Translations under genes and position numbers: made by a program
Source of the DNA: CAXXOK01 sp035353235
GTDB lineage: Bacteria > Bacillota > Clostridia > Christensenellales > Aristaeellaceae
Reading direction: 5' to 3'
DNA length: 17,860 nucleotides
Assembly (NCBI GenBank): GCA_035353235.1
Contig: DAOPZG010000044.1
Coordinates: 1 to 17,860 of the forward strand
Part shown: positions 13,982 through 17,860 of the stretch, piece after piece
Numbering within the stretch: position 1 is the first letter of the stretch
Layout: each line of letters opens with the position of its first letter
The notes under the pieces: generated by a model
Told to the model about the DNA's origin: nothing
Seen by the model: the letters and a program-made list of their open reading frames with translations, nothing else
The model's database searches: none

Positions 13982-15523
13982 GTGCTTGAATTTCAGATCG
14001 AGGACCAGCAAAACTTCGCTACCATTAAGGTGATCGGGTGCGGCGGCGCAGGCAACAATGCCGTAAATCGCATGGTGGACGCAGGTTTGAAAGGCGTGGA
14101 GTTTATCGCGATCAACACGGACCGGCAGGCGCTGTCGCTGAGCAAAGCGAGCACCACGATCCAGATCGGTGAAAAATTGACCAAAGGCCTCGGCGCGGGT
14201 TCTGTTCCCGATATTGGCCGCAGAGCCGCTGAAGAAAGCCGCGAAGAAATCGCACAGGCGATCAAAGGCGCGGATCTGGTTTTCGTAACCGCAGGTATGG
14301 GCGGCGGCACTGGAACCGGCGCCGCACCGATCGTGGCGGAGATTGCCCGTGACCTGAACTGCCTTACGATTGCCGTGGTAACGAAGCCCTTCCAGTTTGA
14401 AGGAAAACAGCGCATGAAAAACGCCGAAATGGGCGTAATAGACCTGAAACAGCGTGTGGACACACTGGTTGTCATCCCTAATGACCGCCTGCTGCAGGTA
14501 GTCACCAAGGGAACCACGATGCTGGAAGCCTTCCGAATTGCCGATGATGTGTTGCGTCAGGGCATACAGGGTATCAGTGATCTGATCGCTGTTCCTGCAC
14601 TGATCAATTTGGACTTTGCGGATGTTAAGACCGTAATGGAGTCCGGCGGTCTGGCGCATATGGGCATCGGCGTAGGCAAGGGTGAAAACCGGATGGTGGA
14701 CGCTGCCAAAAACGCAATTTCCAGCCCCCTGCTGGAGACCAGCATTGACGGCGCCCGCGCGGTGCTGATCAACATCACCGGCGGCGAGGACATGAGCATC
14801 ATTGACATCAACGAGGCTGCAAGCCTTGTGATGCAGGCCGCGGACAGCGAAGCTAACATCATCTTCGGCGCTGGGATCGACAACGATATGGACGATGAGG
14901 TTCGGATCACGGTGATCGCCACCGGGTTTGAAAAAACGCCCTTCCCGCCCAAAGAGAAAAGCAAGGGCTTTGGAGCGGACCGGGACTGGACGCGCGCGCT
15001 GGGCAGCCAGGAGAATCGCGGCTATAATACGGGATATAACCCCACGCCGCTGGTACATCAGGAGTATCCTGGTTCGAATTACGACGACATGAGTTTTAAC
15101 GGTGTTGCGGAAGAGGAATATCAGGGCGGCGCATTTGCAGATAACAACCGTACTATACCCACGCCTGCCGCGATGCCACCGATGATGCAGCCCTATCAGG
15201 GCTCCTATAATGGCGGATATCAGCAGCAGAGCTATGGCCAGCAGATGGGCTCGGATTATAGTATGAATGGAATGCAGAACCCCTACCCCGGCATGCAGCA
15301 ACCGATTCCGCAGCCGATGGAATATGGGCAGAGCTATTCCGGCGCGCAGCAGGGGCAACAGCCCCAGCAGAACGCGCAGGCAGCTCAAATGCCCGGCGTG
15401 CCTTTCGGTAATCAGCAGCAGGCGCCTGCCGAAAAACAACCTGCTCAGCAGCCTACCCGCAGCCCGAATGTGGAACGCGATGACTTGGGCGTTCCGGCGT
15501 TCCTTCGCAGGGCAAAAAAGTAA
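13982..15523 (+). CDS. ftsZ: FtsZ with a long low-complexity C-terminal linker
   Basis: Tubulin-like GTPase that forms the Z ring. GTG 13982 follows AGGGGGA (13968-13974). The GTPase core runs to about residue 317: GCGGAGNNAVNRM at 19-31, GGGTGTG at 107-113 and the T7 catalytic-loop residues NLDFAD at 209-214. The core is followed by about 180 residues of linker, compared with about 50 in most species. It turns into a Gln/Asn/Tyr/Gly/Met/Pro-rich, nearly uncharged tract from about 390 to 480 with motifs such as QGSYNGGYQQQSYGQQ. The last residues DDLGVPAFLRRAKK are the conserved peptide that binds FtsA and other anchors. Total 513 residues; the frame is intact, and no DNA repeat or frameshift explains the length. 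Confidence 0.97.
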   Translation: MLEFQIEDQQNFATIKVIGCGGAGNNAVNRMVDAGLKGVEFIAINTDRQALSLSKASTTIQIGEKLTKGLGAGSVPDIGRRAAEESREEIAQAIKGADLVFVTAGMGGGTGTGAAPIVAEIARDLNCLTIAVVTKPFQFEGKQRMKNAEMGVIDLKQRVDTLVVIPNDRLLQVVTKGTTMLEAFRIADDVLRQGIQGISDLIAVPALINLDFADVKTVMESGGLAHMGIGVGKGENRMVDAAKNAISSPLLETSIDGARAVLINITGGEDMSIIDINEAASLVMQAADSEANIIFGAGIDNDMDDEVRITVIATGFEKTPFPPKEKSKGFGADRDWTRALGSQENRGYNTGYNPTPLVHQEYPGSNYDDMSFNGVAEEEYQGGAFADNNRTIPTPAAMPPMMQPYQGSYNGGYQQQSYGQQMGSDYSMNGMQNPYPGMQQPIPQPMEYGQSYSGAQQGQQPQQNAQAAQMPGVPFGNQQQAPAEKQPAQQPTRSPNVERDDLGVPAFLRRAKK

Positions 15524-15542
15524 ACAGGATTCAATCAGATCA

Positions 15543-15581
15543 AAACGCCTCCGTTTTCTGTGAAGGAAAACGGAGGCGTTT
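15543..15581. terminator. Terminator after ftsZ
   Basis: Perfect 16-bp stem AAACGCCTCCGTTTTC with its complement and a 7-nt loop, 20 nt after the ftsZ stop. The right arm ends GCGTTTA; the T-run is short and part of the stem, with the mirror-image A-run on the left, so it may work in both directions. Confidence 0.75.
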
Positions 15582-15832
15582 ATGGTGCTTGATAATCTGT
15601 AGAGGAGTACCATTTTCATCAACGGAACATTAGGTTTTCGATATACAAGAAAGCGGCCGGACCCTTCGGCCCGGCCCCAGACTGTTGACAAAACACATTC
15701 GAGTTGTTAACCACAGAATGCTCAAAAAGGTTCAGATGCCGGAAAGCAAAGGTGCCAAGGGGTTAAGCTTATTCGTTCGTAAGTTATTCCTTGCCATCCC
15801 GCAGCTGACAACACAGATGGCTTTTAAACAAT
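15582..15832. other. Convergent ftsZ-groL spacer
   Basis: No convincing gene. A 60-codon frame starting with TTG at 15685 has no ribosome binding site and runs through the groL terminator, so I do not call it. TTGACA at 15685-15690 has only TAACCA at the right distance. The spacer contains one GC-rich hairpin, listed separately. Confidence 0.4.
15655..15676 (-). terminator. Second GGCCGG hairpin downstream of groL
   Basis: GGCCGG/CCGGCC stem with an A:C mismatch and two further C:G pairs, loop CTTC. On the minus strand it is followed by GCTTTCTTGT, terminator-like. It shares GGCCGGACC with the hairpin at 15833, which suggests a back-up terminator for groESL. Confidence 0.4.
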
Positions 15833-15862
15833 CAGAGGCCGGACCTCTCGGTCCGGCCTCTG
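15833..15862 (-). terminator. groESL terminator
   Basis: Perfect 13-bp stem CAGAGGCCGGACC/GGTCCGGCCTCTG with a 4-nt loop, 14 nt beyond the groL stop on the minus strand. Downstream on that strand is ATTGTTTAAAA, a weak U-run. Confidence 0.7.
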
Positions 15863-15876
15863 CGTAAAACCCTGTT

Positions 15877-17508
15877 TTAGTACATGCCGCCCATGCCGCC
15901 TGCACCACCAGCGGGTGCCGCGGGTTCCGGCGCAGGGATGTCGGTTACGAGGCTTTCGGTGGTCAGGATCATCGCGGCGATGCTGGCTGCATTTTGCAAC
16001 GCGGAACGCGTCACCTTGGTCGGGTCGATGATGCCGCGCTCGATCATGTCTACGTACTCGCCCTTCAGCGCATCATAGCCATAGCCGTTCTTGTGGCTGT
16101 TCTTCACATTCTCAACGATCACGCTGCCGTCGATCCCGGCGTTGATGCTGATCTGGCGAAGGGGTTCTTCCAGCGCGCGAATGATGATCTGCACGCCGGT
16201 CTTGGCGTCACCGGCGAACTTGGACAGCTCCGCCTGCACGTTGGAGAGAACGTTCAACAGCGCTACGCCGCCGCCCGGTACGATCCCTTCTTCGACAGCC
16301 GCGCGGGTGGCCGCCAGAGCGTCCTCAATGCGCAGCTTGCGCTCCTTCATTTCCACTTCGGTCGCAGCACCGACGGACACAACCGCTACGCCGCCGGCTA
16401 GCTTGGCCAGACGTTCCTGTAGTTTTTCACGGTCGTAATCGCTCGTGGTGTCTTCAATCTGCTTGCGGATGCTGCTCACACGGGCTTCGATATCGGCCTT
16501 GTCGCCAGCGCCTTCCACGATGGTGGTGTTATCCTTGTCCACCTTCACCTGGCGGGCGGTGCCCAGCATGTCGATCTTTGTATCCTTCAGTTCCAGGCCC
16601 AGTTCTTCGGTAATCACCTGGCCGCCGGTCAGCACGGCGATATCGCGGAGCATTTCCTTGCGGCGATCGCCAAAGCCCGGAGCCTTAACGGCAACGCAGG
16701 TAAAGGTGCCGCGCAGCTTATTAAGGACCAGCGTGGCAAGCGCTTCGCCTTCCACGTCCTCAGCGATGATCAGCATCTTTTTACCGGCCTGCACAACCTG
16801 CTCCAGCACGGGCAGAATTTCCTGAATGTTGCTGATTTTCTTGTCGGTGATCAGGATCATGGGGTTGTCCAGCACCGCTTCCATTTTATCGGAATCGGTT
16901 ACCATGTAGGCGCTGGCGTAGCCGCGGTCGAATTGCATGCCTTCCACGGTGGTCAGTTCAGTCTTCATGGTCTTGCTTTCTTCAACGGTGATTACGCCGT
17001 CTTTGCCCACGGTTTCCATGGCATCGGAAATCAACTTGCCGATTTCCTCATCCCCGGCGGAAATGCTGGCAACCTGCGCGATCGCCTGCTTGCCGTTGAT
17101 GGGTTGGCTGAGGGAACGCAGACCTTCTACGGCCGCTTCCACAGCGGATTCCAGACCGCGCTTGAGCACCATGGGATTCGCGCCCGCAGCCAGGTTGCGA
17201 AGGCCTTCGCGTACGATCGCCTGAGCCAGCAGGGTAGCGGTGGTAGTGCCGTCGCCAGCGACGTCGTTGGTCTTGGTGGCGACTTCCTTTACCAGCTGAG
17301 CGCCCATGTTTTCAAACGGGTCTTCCAGTTCGATTTCTTTGGCGATCGTCACACCGTCGTTGGTGATCAGGGGCGCGCCAAACTTTTTATCCAGCACAAC
17401 ATTGCGGCCTTTGGGCCCCAACGTGATTTTTACGGTATCCGCGAGCGTATCTACGCCCTTTTGCAATGCGCGGCGTGCTTCCTCGCCGGTTTTAATCTGC
17501 TTTGCCAT
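15877..17508 (-). CDS. groL: GroEL, 60-kDa chaperonin
   Basis: ATP-driven folding chamber working with GroES in the cytoplasm. 543 residues, full length, start MAKQIKTGEEARRALQKG. The ATPase signature NDVAGDGTTTATLLAQ is intact, as are VEEGIVPGGGVALLN and the hydrophobic apical residues. The C-terminal tail GGAGGMGGMY is the usual flexible GGM tail. A strong AGGAGG lies upstream of the ATG (about 17519-17525 on the plus strand). groS precedes it with a 36-nt gap, so both are one operon. It converges with ftsZ. Confidence 0.98.
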   Translation of the reverse strand: MAKQIKTGEEARRALQKGVDTLADTVKITLGPKGRNVVLDKKFGAPLITNDGVTIAKEIELEDPFENMGAQLVKEVATKTNDVAGDGTTTATLLAQAIVREGLRNLAAGANPMVLKRGLESAVEAAVEGLRSLSQPINGKQAIAQVASISAGDEEIGKLISDAMETVGKDGVITVEESKTMKTELTTVEGMQFDRGYASAYMVTDSDKMEAVLDNPMILITDKKISNIQEILPVLEQVVQAGKKMLIIAEDVEGEALATLVLNKLRGTFTCVAVKAPGFGDRRKEMLRDIAVLTGGQVITEELGLELKDTKIDMLGTARQVKVDKDNTTIVEGAGDKADIEARVSSIRKQIEDTTSDYDREKLQERLAKLAGGVAVVSVGAATEVEMKERKLRIEDALAATRAAVEEGIVPGGGVALLNVLSNVQAELSKFAGDAKTGVQIIIRALEEPLRQISINAGIDGSVIVENVKNSHKNGYGYDALKGEYVDMIERGIIDPTKVTRSALQNAASIAAMILTTESLVTDIPAPEPAAPAGGAGGMGGMY

Positions 17509-17544
17509 AATGCTTGTTCCTCCTACTTTATGTGGGTATAATGG

Positions 17545-17829
17545 TTATTCCACAGTCGCCAGAATGTCGCTCTGGCGGACGATGATGATTTCGTCACCGT
17601 CCAGTTTGACTTCCGTACCGGCGTACTTGCTGTAAATCACCTTTTGGCCGGGTTTCACGTTCATGGTAACTTCCTTGCCATCCACCAGCCCACCCGGGCC
17701 GACGGCAATCACTTCCGCCATCTGCGGTTTCTCTTTGGAACCACTTGTGAGAAGAATACCGCTCTTGGTGGTTTCTTCCGCCTCGATGTTCTTGATCACA
17801 ACACGGTCGCCCAACGGCTTAACGTTCAT
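17545..17829 (-). CDS. groS: GroES, 10-kDa co-chaperonin
   Basis: Lid of the GroEL chamber. 94 residues with LGDRVVIKNIEAEETTKSGILL at the N terminus, then SKEKPQMAEVIAVGPG and a C-terminal IIIVRQSDILATVE. The mobile loop reads SGILLTSGSKEKP; the residue after ILL is Thr where Pro is common, otherwise normal. GGGAGGAA lies upstream of the ATG, in the loop of a short GATAG/CTATC stem (17830-17846). Only 31 bases upstream are in the window, so a CIRCE/HrcA site cannot be judged; none is visible. Confidence 0.97.
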   Translation of the reverse strand: MNVKPLGDRVVIKNIEAEETTKSGILLTSGSKEKPQMAEVIAVGPGGLVDGKEVTMNVKPGQKVIYSKYAGTEVKLDGDEIIIVRQSDILATVE

Positions 17830-17860
17830 GATAGTTCCTCCCTATCGATTGATGATATTT

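Noticed and set aside
13961..15691. A 576-codon minus-strand open frame opposite ftsZ
   Set aside because: It mirrors the whole of ftsZ. FtsZ has every family motif, while this frame has no recognisable domain; it results from codon bias.
15685..15867. A 60-codon plus-strand frame in the ftsZ-groL spacer
   Set aside because: TTG start without a ribosome site; its last codons are the groESL terminator stem.
16933..17541. A 202-codon plus-strand open frame opposite groL
   Set aside because: Antisense to canonical GroEL codons, with no ribosome site or known domain.
17830..17860. CIRCE (HrcA operator) upstream of groS
   Set aside because: TTAGCACTC/GAGTGCTAA is not present in the 31 bases available; the promoter region lies beyond the window, so no conclusion is possible.

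Overview
The window is chromosomal DNA from a Firmicutes-type bacterium, most likely a Clostridia lineage of moderate GC content. The evidence is strong GGAGG-type ribosome binding sites, an mraZ-led division and cell-wall (dcw) cluster, a MurE with the DNPR motif expected for meso-diaminopimelate peptidoglycan, and two tRNAs very close to those of Bacillus subtilis as I remember them. I cannot name a genus.

Positions 1-3708 hold a membrane sensor histidine kinase (5' end cut by the window edge) followed closely by two secreted lipoproteins built from GerMN domains. The second has three GerMN-like units in tandem. This arrangement resembles the actinobacterial MtrB-LpqB pairing. A long spacer follows, with a near-consensus promoter and a leader of about 290 nt that contains a 30-codon upstream ORF and several hairpins. 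It precedes a small double-zinc-ribbon protein with a very acidic tail (4128-4541) and a calcineurin-like metallophosphoesterase (4587-5303).

Positions 5659-12049 are a contracted dcw cluster: mraZ, ftsL-like, murE, mraY, murD and ftsQ/divIB. The mraZ promoter is overlaid by five TGG repeats on one 10-bp register, the expected architecture of an MraZ operator. Genes normally found here (rsmH, a class B PBP such as pbpB/spoVD/ftsI, murF, ftsW, murG, murC/murB) are absent. A 293-nt spacer with a strong hairpin sits between ftsL and murE, where the PBP gene is usually found.

Positions 12096-12378 form a separate stable-RNA unit: phased A-tracts, a consensus promoter, initiator tRNA-fMet, elongator tRNA-Met and a strong hairpin. 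Both tRNAs have a non-Watson-Crick 50-64 position in the T stem. Next come two promoter candidates for ftsA and ftsZ. FtsZ carries an unusually long C-terminal linker rich in Gln/Asn/Tyr/Gly/Pro that looks prion-like, and ends in a normal FtsA-binding peptide.

Positions 15524-17860 hold convergent terminators and then groES-groL on the minus strand, intact and canonical. Functionally the window combines envelope sensing, lipid I synthesis and muropeptide assembly, early divisome scaffolding (FtsA, FtsZ, FtsL, FtsQ), initiator tRNA supply and the main chaperonin. I see no mobile element, CRISPR array, phage gene or defence system. The best novelty candidates are the FtsZ linker, the PBP/SEDS-less dcw cluster, the kinase-GerMN module, the structured leader and the tRNA T-stem mismatches.
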